The position numbers and the translations under genes were made by a program. A stretch of DNA of 29,246 bases from a virus: IMG/VR virus record IMGVR_UViG_3300047277_000134, positions 1-29,246 of that record. The stretch is one strand, 5' to 3'. The notes beneath the pieces were generated by a model that was given only the letters and a program-made list of their open reading frames with translations, was not told the origin of the DNA and did not search any database. Each line of letters begins with the position of its first letter. Positions within the stretch are counted from its first letter, which is position 1. Below, piece by piece: positions 24,448-29,246 of this stretch.

Positions 24448-24669
24448 CGTGTACGCGCGATAAGGAGCCGTGTACGCGCGATAAGGAGCCGTGTACGCGC
24501 GATAAGGAGCCGTGTACGCGCGATAAGGAGCCGTGTGCGCGCGATAAGGAGCCGTGTGCGCGCGATAAGGAGCCGTGTGCGCGCGATAAGGAGCCGTGTG
24601 CTTACTCATGTGCGCGCGATAAGGAAACGTGTGTACGCGTGTCGTGCGCTCGTGAGCGCGATAAAAGGA
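24448..24669. repeat. 21-bp iteron-like tandem array
   Basis: Seven contiguous 21-bp units run from 24448 to 24594. Each contains CGCGCGATAAGGAGC after CGTGTA (first four) or CGTGTG (last three). Diverged copies follow at about 24609-24630 and 24654-24669. Unit length is two helical turns. The alternating pyrimidine-purine part (GTGTGCGCGCG) is GC-rich against the AT-rich background and could adopt Z-DNA. The region sits between divergent operons and next to the small terminase gene. A replication origin or a packaging (pac) recognition site are the main options. The open frames across it are by-products of a repeat length divisible by three. Confidence 0.85.
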
Positions 24670-24672
24670 TAT

Positions 24673-24755
24673 GGTGTCACTTTGACCCCAGATCGGTGTC
24701 ACTTTGACCCCAGTGGTGTCACTTTGGCCCCATGCTCAGTGTCACTTTGACCCCA
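24673..24755 (+). promoter_or_regulatory. Four tandem GGTGTCACTTTGACCCCA boxes, candidate activator sites (copy A)
   Basis: Boxes begin at 24673, 24695, 24715 and 24738; the last two differ by one base each. Spacing of 20-23 bp puts them on the same helix face. They lie 30-110 bp upstream of a sigma-54 promoter, where enhancer-binding proteins bind. The same boxes recur upstream of the ubiquitin-like gene. Confidence 0.7.
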
Positions 24756-24784
24756 TGCCCTACGGAATCTCAGCTACTTACGAC

Positions 24785-24801
24785 TTGGCACGGCAATTGC
24801 T
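24785..24801 (+). promoter_or_regulatory. Sigma-54 (-24/-12) promoter, copy A
   Basis: TTGGCACGGCAATTGCT matches the sigma-54 consensus YTGGCACGrNNNTTGCW at every fixed position. The expected start is near 24812, giving a leader of about 53 nt before the ATG at 24865. Confidence 0.75.
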
Positions 24802-24864
24802 TGGTCAATCCACATCGGCAAACAATTTCGTTTTCCGAATTAAATTATTCACTGGAGAATTTTT

Positions 24865-25107
24865 ATGACTAAAACTATCGAACAACTTACTCTTGAGCTT
24901 GAATCTATGAAGCAGGCCCTAAAACAAGCAAAGATCGCTCAAAGACCTAAAACCCCTGTCACAGCTGAAATTCACACAGCCAAAGATTCAGGCAAACTAA
25001 GTATTAAAATAGCACAAGGTTTCAGAACCGCTTATTTAAACAAAGATCAAATTGAATTTATTATCAACAATCAAGAATCAGTTTTACAAATGGCGAATAA
25101 TCTTTAA
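24865..25107 (+). CDS. Hypothetical protein, 80 aa, first gene behind sigma-54 promoter A
   Basis: The N-terminal third is a coiled helix (I-E-Q-L-T-L-E-L-E-S-M-K-Q-A-L-K-Q-A-K). The rest looks like a small alpha/beta unit (V-T-A-E-I-H-T-A...K-L-S-I-K-I-A-Q-G-F-R-T-A-Y-L-N-K-D-Q-I-E-F-I). GGAGA precedes the ATG. No family is recognised. It is followed by a GC-rich hairpin and a second small gene, and shares regulation with the ubiquitin-like operon through the duplicated promoter block. Confidence 0.65.
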   Translation: MTKTIEQLTLELESMKQALKQAKIAQRPKTPVTAEIHTAKDSGKLSIKIAQGFRTAYLNKDQIEFIINNQESVLQMANNL

Positions 25108-25124
25108 TAAAAAAAAAAACAATA

Positions 25125-25150
25125 AGCCCGCCAATGGTGGGCTATATTTT
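25125..25150 (+). terminator. Hairpin between the two small rightward genes, partial terminator
   Basis: AGCCCGCC (25125-25132), loop AAT, GGTGGGCT (25136-25143) form an 8-bp stem with one G-U pair, followed by ATATTTT. The interrupted T tract suggests partial termination before the next gene. Confidence 0.6.
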
Positions 25151-25165
25151 AAAAGTGGAGAATCT

Positions 25166-25345
25166 ATGAATACTGCAATTATTGATCCAAACTGTTTACT
25201 TGCCAATTGGTCAGACTTTCCATTAACCGAGTCCAATGTATTGTCTCCAATTGAAATACTTACCTATGAGGCTCTAATAGACTCTGATGATGCCTTTCTA
25301 TGCATGGAATCCTTTTTTCCTAATAGTGATTTCAATGAAGCGTAA
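25166..25345 (+). CDS. Hypothetical acidic protein, 59 aa
   Basis: I choose ATG at 25166 because it has a good GTGGAG ribosome site; a longer frame from 25052 would overlap the upstream gene and run through the hairpin. The protein is acidic and helical (S-P-I-E-I-L-T-Y-E-A-L-I-D-S-D-D-A-F-L) without known motifs. The small size, acidity and position would fit an inhibitor-type phage protein, but nothing in the sequence shows this. Confidence 0.55.
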   Translation: MNTAIIDPNCLLANWSDFPLTESNVLSPIEILTYEALIDSDDAFLCMESFFPNSDFNEA

Positions 25346-25444
25346 CATATCGCGCTGTGAGATGCTTGCTTTGCTCGTAGCGATAGGAATTACTGTAAAA
25401 ATAATAGAGGGCATTTTTTTATTTTAATTTATTTTTGGTCACTG

Positions 25445-25474
25445 ACTCGGCTTGTCATTAGCGGTCGAGTTTTT
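25445..25474 (+). terminator. Weak terminator-like hairpin after the small-gene operon
   Basis: ACTCG (25445-25449) pairs with CGAGT (25466-25470) around a 16-nt loop, and five T residues follow. It is about 100 bases after the last stop of the rightward small-gene operon. Confidence 0.4.
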
Positions 25475-25519
25475 GCCATAAATTACAGCCACTTTATAGC
25501 TAAACAATTTTTATTACTT

Positions 25520-25863
25520 GTTACACTTGTTACATGTTACAGCTACTTCCCAACACTTTCACGTATATGTGTTTTTCATTTTTCTCTCGGGACCTGTTTT
25601 TTGCATTGATTAAAGTTATAGAACTAGTATTGTAACATACACCTAAACCTTGCCAAAATCCCTGTAATATCGGTCATGTTACATGTTACAGCTACGCAAA
25701 AGTTTGCATGGCAGAAACGCATCTTGTCACTGTAACATTTTTACGTCAGTTTTGAGTCATTTCGTAACGCACGAGATAATACTCCATGTGTCTATACAAT
25801 CTTCATTTTGATGCCTATAATCATGTTACAGCGACACCTACAGTCACGTTTTGGGGTTGTAAC
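25520..25863. promoter_or_regulatory. Cluster of GTTACA / TGTAAC motifs in three inverted-pair modules
   Basis: The gene-free stretch 25346-26347 contains GTTACA at 25520, 25529, 25536, 25678, 25685 and 25825, and TGTAAC at 25631, 25731 and 25858. In each of three modules a rightward ATGTTACA is followed by its inverse TGTAACAT (9-bp perfect arms at 25683-25691 and 25730-25738). Nine hexamers in about 345 bases is far above chance. Rightward copies extend to GTTACAGCTAC or GTTACAGCGAC. They look like binding sites for a dimeric DNA-binding protein; function is unknown. Confidence 0.65.
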
Positions 25864-25900
25864 ATTTACCACGCTACGCGTTTCTGCATAGCAAATGCCC

Positions 25901-25964
25901 TAAAAATAAGCCCCCTAATAAGCCCTAAAAAAGCCCCTAATAAGCCCTAAAAAAGCCCCTAAAT
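25901..25964. repeat. 22-bp direct repeat, CCCTA-rich / telomere-like
   Basis: Two perfect 22-bp units (25919-25940 and 25941-25962) with partial copies on both sides contain AAGCCCTA and AAGCCCCTAA. The minus strand has five or more runs of 3-5 G separated by 7-8 bases (TTAGGG-like), so a quadruplex is conceivable. Confidence 0.7.
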
Positions 25965-26041
25965 AGGCTAAACTGCCAAGGTGCAACCAACGCAGAATGG
26001 CTTGACTTGCTATCATTATAGTCGGTTTTTCTTGCCGTAAA

Positions 26042-26179
26042 TCGGCACTGACGGCAAGAAACGTGCCAATTTGGATCGGTGTCACTTTGACCCCAGATCG
26101 GTGTCACTTTGTCCCACGGCAAGAAACGTGCCAAGTCGTAACGGTGTCACTTCGGCACTGACGGCAAGAAGTGTGCCAA
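26042..26179 (-). promoter_or_regulatory. Three repeated sigma-54-like elements facing left
   Basis: ACGGCAAGAAACGTGCCAA occurs at 26051-26069 and 26116-26134, and a variant at 26161-26179. On the minus strand each reads TTGGCAC-N6-TTGC, keeping the -24 GG and -12 GC at the correct 12-bp spacing. Expected starts would be near 26042, 26107 and 26152. A CTTGCCGT at 26031-26038 also pairs with ACGGCAAG at 26051-26058. No gene lies to the left for 700 bases, so they may drive RNA, bind RNA polymerase non-productively, or be repeats of another kind. Confidence 0.5.
26078..26152 (+). promoter_or_regulatory. GGTGTCACTTTGACCCCA boxes, candidate activator sites (copy B)
   Basis: One perfect box at 26078-26095, a second with one change at 26100-26116 and a partial one at 26143-26150. 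The 34 bases 26078-26111 are identical to 24673-24706 including the spacer. They lie 57-130 bp upstream of sigma-54 promoter B. Confidence 0.7.
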
Positions 26180-26208
26180 CACTGGCAATGTGAAATCGGT
26201 AGGTTAGC

Positions 26209-26225
26209 TTGGCACGGCAATTGCA
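26209..26225 (+). promoter_or_regulatory. Sigma-54 (-24/-12) promoter, copy B
   Basis: TTGGCACGGCAATTGCA matches the sigma-54 consensus at all fixed positions and shares 16 of 17 bases with copy A. The expected start is G26236, which is exactly the first base of the hairpin described next. It precedes the ubiquitin-like operon. Confidence 0.75.
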
Positions 26226-26235
26226 AGGTCAATTC

Positions 26236-26304
26236 GGCAATCGTCATCAAGCCATTCCAGCTATCTCGATTGCCACCCCATTAATTTAATTAGTGGGTTT
26301 TTTT
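26236..26304 (+). ncRNA. Candidate sigma-54-driven structured small RNA or leader
   Basis: From the predicted start, GGCAATCG (26236-26243) pairs perfectly with CGATTGCC (26267-26274) around a 23-nt loop. An intrinsic terminator (26277-26304) follows directly. The result is either a roughly 69-nt small RNA or a 5' attenuator in front of the ubiquitin-like gene. Existence of the transcript is inferred. Confidence 0.5.
26277..26304 (+). terminator. Intrinsic terminator upstream of the ubiquitin-like gene
   Basis: CCCATTAA (26277-26284) pairs with TTAGTGGG (26290-26297) with one wobble, and seven T residues follow. It stands between sigma-54 promoter B and the ubiquitin-like ATG, so transcription must read through it, or it ends a small RNA. 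Confidence 0.7.
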
Positions 26305-26347
26305 AAAATAAACTGCCAATATCGGCACAATATCATAGGAGATATTT

Positions 26348-26554
26348 ATGATTACAGTAACAGTTAAGATAATGGGACGAGCACAACCTGAAGTAATAGA
26401 GGATTTTTCAGGAACAACAGTACAAGAATTAATGAACAGACTCAACCTAGCAGGGAACTACACGATTAATATTGGCGGTGTACCTGCTCAAACAACATCA
26501 ACTCTTGTATTTGGTAGCTACGTTGTATTCGCCCCAAGCGTAAAGGGCGCATAG
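26348..26554 (+). CDS. Ubiquitin-like beta-grasp modifier (MoaD/ThiS-type), 68 aa
   Basis: The chain fits a beta-grasp fold: strand M-I-T-V-T-V-K-I-M, second strand, helix T-V-Q-E-L-M-N-R-L-N-L, then Y-T-I-N-I-G-G-V-P-A...L-V-F-G-S-Y-V-V-F-A-P-S-V-K-G-A. Spacing and the F-A-P-x-V-K-G end are typical of the small bacterial Ub-like proteins encoded with E1, E2 and JAB genes. The C-terminus is Gly67-Ala68, not Gly-Gly, so removal of Ala would expose a conjugable Gly. An AGGAGAT ribosome site precedes ATG. The gene lies behind sigma-54 promoter B and is followed by a terminator, then by the E2, E1 and protease genes. A sulfur carrier is the alternative, less likely given the E2-like neighbour. 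Confidence 0.85.
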   Translation: MITVTVKIMGRAQPEVIEDFSGTTVQELMNRLNLAGNYTINIGGVPAQTTSTLVFGSYVVFAPSVKGA

Positions 26555-26565
26555 TCTCCTATATT

Positions 26566-26589
26566 AGCGGTAGAAATACCGCTTCTTTT
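26566..26589 (+). terminator. Intrinsic terminator after the ubiquitin-like gene
   Basis: AGCGGTA (26566-26572), GAAA tetraloop, TACCGCT (26577-26583), then TCTTTT. A stable 7-bp stem with a short U-rich tract is likely to terminate part of the transcripts, so the modifier mRNA should exceed that of the downstream enzymes. Confidence 0.75.
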
Positions 26590-26663
26590 ATTGAACTGGC
26601 AATCTAAGTCTTGTCAATTGAATAAAGGAATATTTTTTCCTTATACAAACACTGGAGGTTATT

Positions 26664-27908
26664 ATGTTTGTCGAATCTGGAGAGTTACTTACGCCCGCTT
26701 TTAAGCGAGCTATCTACGACAATCCCTTGTTACAAAATTTCGAGACTAACAAGGAATTACTGGAAAGTTTAAAGAACAGTAACGATGGGAATTCTCAGGA
26801 AATTGAGAGGCGTGAAAGAGAGCTAGTGGGGCTTAAAATCAGTTTAAATGTAGGTACTCAGAAAGTAGGACGATTTATAACAAGTCAAGCACTTCTGGCA
26901 AAGCTGATAGATAAAAATAAGAATGATATTAACATTGACTTCTTTGATAAAGAGAAGATTGAAGCGTTTTTTAATTCTATGTCCTTGACATTTGTGGATT
27001 TATATTTATCGACAGATTGTTATGAAGGGGTACTAACGTATATAAGACCTACTAGGTATATTGAAGCCATGCCTGTGCCTCCTTTAATGATAAAAGTTAT
27101 GTATATTTTAAAGAATAATGTTTTGACTTTTAGTACCGTACACGTAAGGACTGTCATTAGGGCTGTTTCTCTTTCTTTTATACACCCTCATATATCTAGT
27201 ATTACTAATGGTAATGTTAAGATATGTCTAGGTAATTTTATAGATGTATTAAGTGAAAATAGTGCTTCTGTAGTGATTAGTGGGTATCAAGATCACGTTG
27301 TAATGATTGAGAATTTATTATCTACATATAATTCTGATTCTCCTTATATTTCATTAAATGAGTTATCACTGTCAATGCTTACTACTGATGTATTCCACTG
27401 TTCTCCACATAAAATACAGGCATCAGGATTCAGTATATTGGGCAAAAGAATAGAAGACCACATTGTAAATAGATCAATTGGTTATCCGTATAATATTAAA
27501 GTAATTGAGTTAATTGGATTGGATGAATTAGTTAAATGGGAAGAGGCGGTTAAGAAGAATACATACTCTTCTATACTAGAAGAGACTTTATTAGGAATAT
27601 CTTTTCTTGATCACGATGGCGATGATTACGAGATGCTTCAGAGTTTAACCTCTTATAGAAAAAAATTAATTACGGTATTTGGAGAGGGGTTAGATAATCC
27701 TAATGAGTATTCATATTTTGAAGATGGTGAAGATGGTGATGATGAAGAGAGTGATACTAATTTACAAAGAATTAGTGAAGATAGTTTTAATGACGTATTA
27801 GAACAGTGGACTAGGTATTTAAAGGGACGTGGACAAGGTGTATTTAATATTAAAGTAGCTGAATTTAGAATCTTTATTACAGAAGAGGTATCAAATGTAC
27901 TTAACTAG
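26664..27908 (+). CDS. E2-like ubiquitin-conjugating-type protein, 414 aa
   Basis: Residues 174-176 H-P-H followed by I-S-S-I-T-N-G-N-V-K-I-C-L-G (Cys188) reproduce the E2 active-site pattern H-P-x-(I/V)...G-x-(I/V)-C-L, with the candidate catalytic Cys in C-L-G. The preceding V-M-Y-I-L-K-N...L-T-F-S-T-V-H strands and the P-V-P-P loop, and the following I-E-N-L-L-S-T-Y-N-S-D-S-P-Y-I, fit the UBC/RWD-type fold of bacterial E2-like proteins. It is much longer than a bare E2 (about 150 residues). The N-terminal 90 residues are helical, and the C-terminal part contains a helical region and an acidic stretch (351-366). A GGAGG site precedes ATG. The E1 gene overlaps its 3' end by 14 bases. Transfer of the modifier to a target is inferred. 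Confidence 0.78.
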   Translation: MFVESGELLTPAFKRAIYDNPLLQNFETNKELLESLKNSNDGNSQEIERRERELVGLKISLNVGTQKVGRFITSQALLAKLIDKNKNDINIDFFDKEKIEAFFNSMSLTFVDLYLSTDCYEGVLTYIRPTRYIEAMPVPPLMIKVMYILKNNVLTFSTVHVRTVIRAVSLSFIHPHISSITNGNVKICLGNFIDVLSENSASVVISGYQDHVVMIENLLSTYNSDSPYISLNELSLSMLTTDVFHCSPHKIQASGFSILGKRIEDHIVNRSIGYPYNIKVIELIGLDELVKWEEAVKKNTYSSILEETLLGISFLDHDGDDYEMLQSLTSYRKKLITVFGEGLDNPNEYSYFEDGEDGDDEESDTNLQRISEDSFNDVLEQWTRYLKGRGQGVFNIKVAEFRIFITEEVSNVLN

Positions 27909-28563
27909 GCACAGGGATATATTAGGACAAATAGACCTTAACTACCCTATCAATATTATAGGGGCGGGTTCTATTGGCAGTTATGCGTGTTTGGCACTAG
28001 CTAAACTTGGCTTTACTGATATTACTATTGCAGACGATGGTAAAGTGGAGGAAGAAAATATTGCCCCACAATTATATAGGCTAAAGGATATTGGTAAATT
28101 TAAAGTAGATTGTTTAAAGAGAATGATAAAGGAGCAGACGGGAGTTGATATTATTGCAATTCCTACAAGGATTAATACTCTTAATACTGATCACGTAGAG
28201 GGAGGACTAACAATATTGGCAGTAGATACAATGACAGCGAGGAAAATATTATTCGTTTCTATTTGTTCTTCTTTTTTTATTGATGCACGAATGGCCATTG
28301 AGTTTTTGACTATTATTTCTATTAAGTCAGGGCCTATATTCAACAAACAGCATAAATATTACTCTGATACTTTATTTGACGATAGTGATGCAGTTCAGGA
28401 AGCGTGTACTAATAAAGCAATTGCTTATACATCATTAATAGCGGGGGGATTGATTGCTAGGACAGTTATGGAACAGTTGAGGGATAAAGATAATTACAGA
28501 TCGCAGACATTGAATTTTGATATTAATAATTTAGATATGGTGAGGTTAATATGCCCAGAATAA
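27895..28563 (+). CDS. ThiF/E1-like modifier-activating enzyme, 222 aa
   Basis: The Rossmann-type adenylation domain shows I-I-G-A-G-S-I-G-S (nucleotide loop, 21-29), the acidic pair A-D-D at 46-48, N-I-A-P-Q-L-Y-R-L-K-D-I-G-K-F-K (55-70, the N...R...K signature) and L-A-V-D-T-M-T-A-R (Asp111, Arg116). Cys171 in E-A-C-T-N-K-A is the candidate thioester cysteine. There is no zinc-binding CxxC pair. Such enzymes adenylate the modifier's C-terminal Gly with ATP and pass it to E2. The length is that of a minimal E1-like protein. AGAGG precedes ATG. It overlaps the E2 gene by 14 bases and the JAB gene by 13 bases, so all three are translationally coupled. Confidence 0.87.
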   Translation: MYLTRHRDILGQIDLNYPINIIGAGSIGSYACLALAKLGFTDITIADDGKVEEENIAPQLYRLKDIGKFKVDCLKRMIKEQTGVDIIAIPTRINTLNTDHVEGGLTILAVDTMTARKILFVSICSSFFIDARMAIEFLTIISIKSGPIFNKQHKYYSDTLFDDSDAVQEACTNKAIAYTSLIAGGLIARTVMEQLRDKDNYRSQTLNFDINNLDMVRLICPE

Positions 28564-29246
28564 TAATTCCTTTAGAGATAAAGACTAAAATACAATTTAT
28601 AGTTGATAATTGTAGCATGGAAGTAAGCGGATTAGGTACAGTTAAATTTGATGTAGAAGAAAATGCTTATAGAGTAATTGATGTAATTTTATTAGATCAA
28701 GAGGTAGGTTCTGCTCATACTGACCTTGATGATAATGCCGTAGCTAGGGCTTGTTATGATATGAGAGACAGTGAAGGAGAGTTGGCGTTTTGGTGGCATA
28801 GTCACGTTAATATGTCTACTAATTGGTCAGGTCAAGATTATGAGACTATGGGTTTAATTGGCAAGCATGGGCTTTGTGTTGCAGTAGTATTTAATAAAAA
28901 GAATGAGATGCGAGGGGCATTAGCAATGTCTCCAGTAGGTTTTCCTTATATTAGATTGGACAATGTAAAAATAGATATTGAATACGGACATACATTTAGT
29001 GATTTAGATTTATTGCAAGAGATAAAGGATAAGGTCAAGCCTAAAAAGTATGCCCCTATTGTTAATGAATATGAACATGGATACGGATACGGATACGGCC
29101 ATCAAAGTAATCAAAGTAAGCAAAGTAAGCAAAGTAAGCAAAGTAAGCAAAGTAAATCGGAAGATGAGCAATGGGAGACTGATATGAAAAACTATGCTCA
29201 TATTTGTTGGAAAGATATGACTACATTAGAGAAAGCGTCTTATAAA
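28551..29246 (+). CDS. JAB/JAMM metalloprotease (deubiquitinase-like), truncated by window end
   Basis: The 232 visible residues contain a complete JAMM motif: Glu24 in M-E-V-S-G-L-G, and H-S-H-V-N-M-S-T-N-W-S-G-Q-D with His83, His85, Ser93 and Asp96 at the exact HxH-x7-S-x2-D spacing. In Ub-like systems this zinc protease trims the modifier's C-terminus and removes it from targets. After the catalytic domain comes a low-complexity linker (G-Y-G-Y-G-Y-G-H, then Q-S-K repeats, 177-202) and the start of another region (D-M-K-N-Y-A-H-I-C-W) that continues past the edge. ATG at 28551 has GAGG 5 bases upstream and overlaps the E1 gene. Confidence 0.9.
   Translation, partial: MPRIIIPLEIKTKIQFIVDNCSMEVSGLGTVKFDVEENAYRVIDVILLDQEVGSAHTDLDDNAVARACYDMRDSEGELAFWWHSHVNMSTNWSGQDYETMGLIGKHGLCVAVVFNKKNEMRGALAMSPVGFPYIRLDNVKIDIEYGHTFSDLDLLQEIKDKVKPKKYAPIVNEYEHGYGYGYGHQSNQSKQSKQSKQSKQSKSEDEQWETDMKNYAHICWKDMTTLEKASYK
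29103..29156 (+). repeat. 9-bp in-frame microsatellite (CAAAGTAAG) in the JAB gene
   Basis: Six units of CAAAGTAAN encode a Gln-Ser-Lys/Asn repeat linker. Three GGATAC units just before it encode Gly-Tyr. Copy number changes would alter linker length without frameshift. Confidence 0.85.

Noticed and set aside
24448-24669. CRISPR array
   Set aside because: Units are contiguous 21-bp repeats with no unique spacers and no cas genes nearby.
24319-24750. Open frames on both strands across the 21-bp array
   Set aside because: The repeat length is a multiple of three, so several frames stay open automatically; the translations are pure short repeats without ribosome sites.
25052-25165. Longer N-terminus for the 59-aa protein
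   Set aside because: It would overlap the upstream gene and translate through the hairpin; ATG at 25166 has a strong ribosome site.
25520-25863. Integron attC sites
   Set aside because: GTTACA does not fit the GTTRRRY/RYYYAAC core-site pattern and there are no gene cassettes or integrase.
25937-26134. Leftward 65-codon frame
   Set aside because: It needs a TTG start without ribosome site and runs through repeat elements and the G-rich repeat.
24673-26152. Insertion-sequence ends (GGTGTCACTTTGACCCCA repeats resemble multi-repeat IS termini)
   Set aside because: Both blocks are in the same orientation, there is no transposase between them, and each is followed by the same sigma-54 promoter and a gene start, which fits regulation better.

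Overview
The window looks like part of the genome of an AT-rich, tailed, podovirus-type (T7/BPP-1-like) bacteriophage or prophage. Evidence is a full leftward set of virion genes in canonical order: Sf6-type small terminase, large terminase, T7 gp8-like portal, Bbp19-like protein, scaffold, capsid, head protein, gp11-like adaptor, gp12-like nozzle, three or four ejection (internal virion) proteins, tail fibre, lysis cassette and further tail proteins. A lipobox protein overlapping a small membrane protein (spanin-like pair) and consensus sigma-54 promoters suggest a Gram-negative-type host. The host genus cannot be named from the sequence. No integrase, repressor or replication gene lies inside the window, so lifestyle is undetermined.

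Layout. Positions 1-24178 are leftward, tightly packed (many ATGA/TAATG overlaps) structural and lysis genes. A strong sigma-70-like promoter lies upstream of the small terminase gene. A second one sits between scaffold and capsid and carries two identical-type palindromic operators. Two hairpins flanking the small head gene probably step expression down from capsid to tail genes. Two ejection proteins carry enzymes: a C-terminal T4-type lysozyme domain in one, and an ADP-ribosyltransferase-like domain (plus a degenerate-looking second one) in the next.

Positions 24179-26347 are a repeat-rich control region with only two small genes. It holds an AT-rich 7-bp repeat tract, a 21-bp iteron-like array, a cluster of GTTACA/TGTAAC inverted pairs, a telomere-like 22-bp repeat, and a duplicated regulatory block. 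Each copy of that block has tandem GGTGTCACTTTGACCCCA boxes followed by a perfect sigma-54 (-24/-12) promoter match reading rightward. The second copy also predicts a short structured RNA ending in an intrinsic terminator.

Positions 26348-29246 are the most notable part: a rightward operon for a complete ubiquitin-like conjugation pathway. It encodes a beta-grasp ubiquitin-like protein ending in Gly-Ala, a large E2-like protein with an HPH...CLG active-site motif, a ThiF/E1-like activating enzyme, and a JAB/JAMM protease with an intact metal-binding motif that runs off the right edge. The system is adjacent to phage virion genes, under apparent sigma-54 control, with a terminator after the ubiquitin-like gene that should make the modifier in excess. 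Whether it modifies phage or host proteins cannot be told from the sequence.
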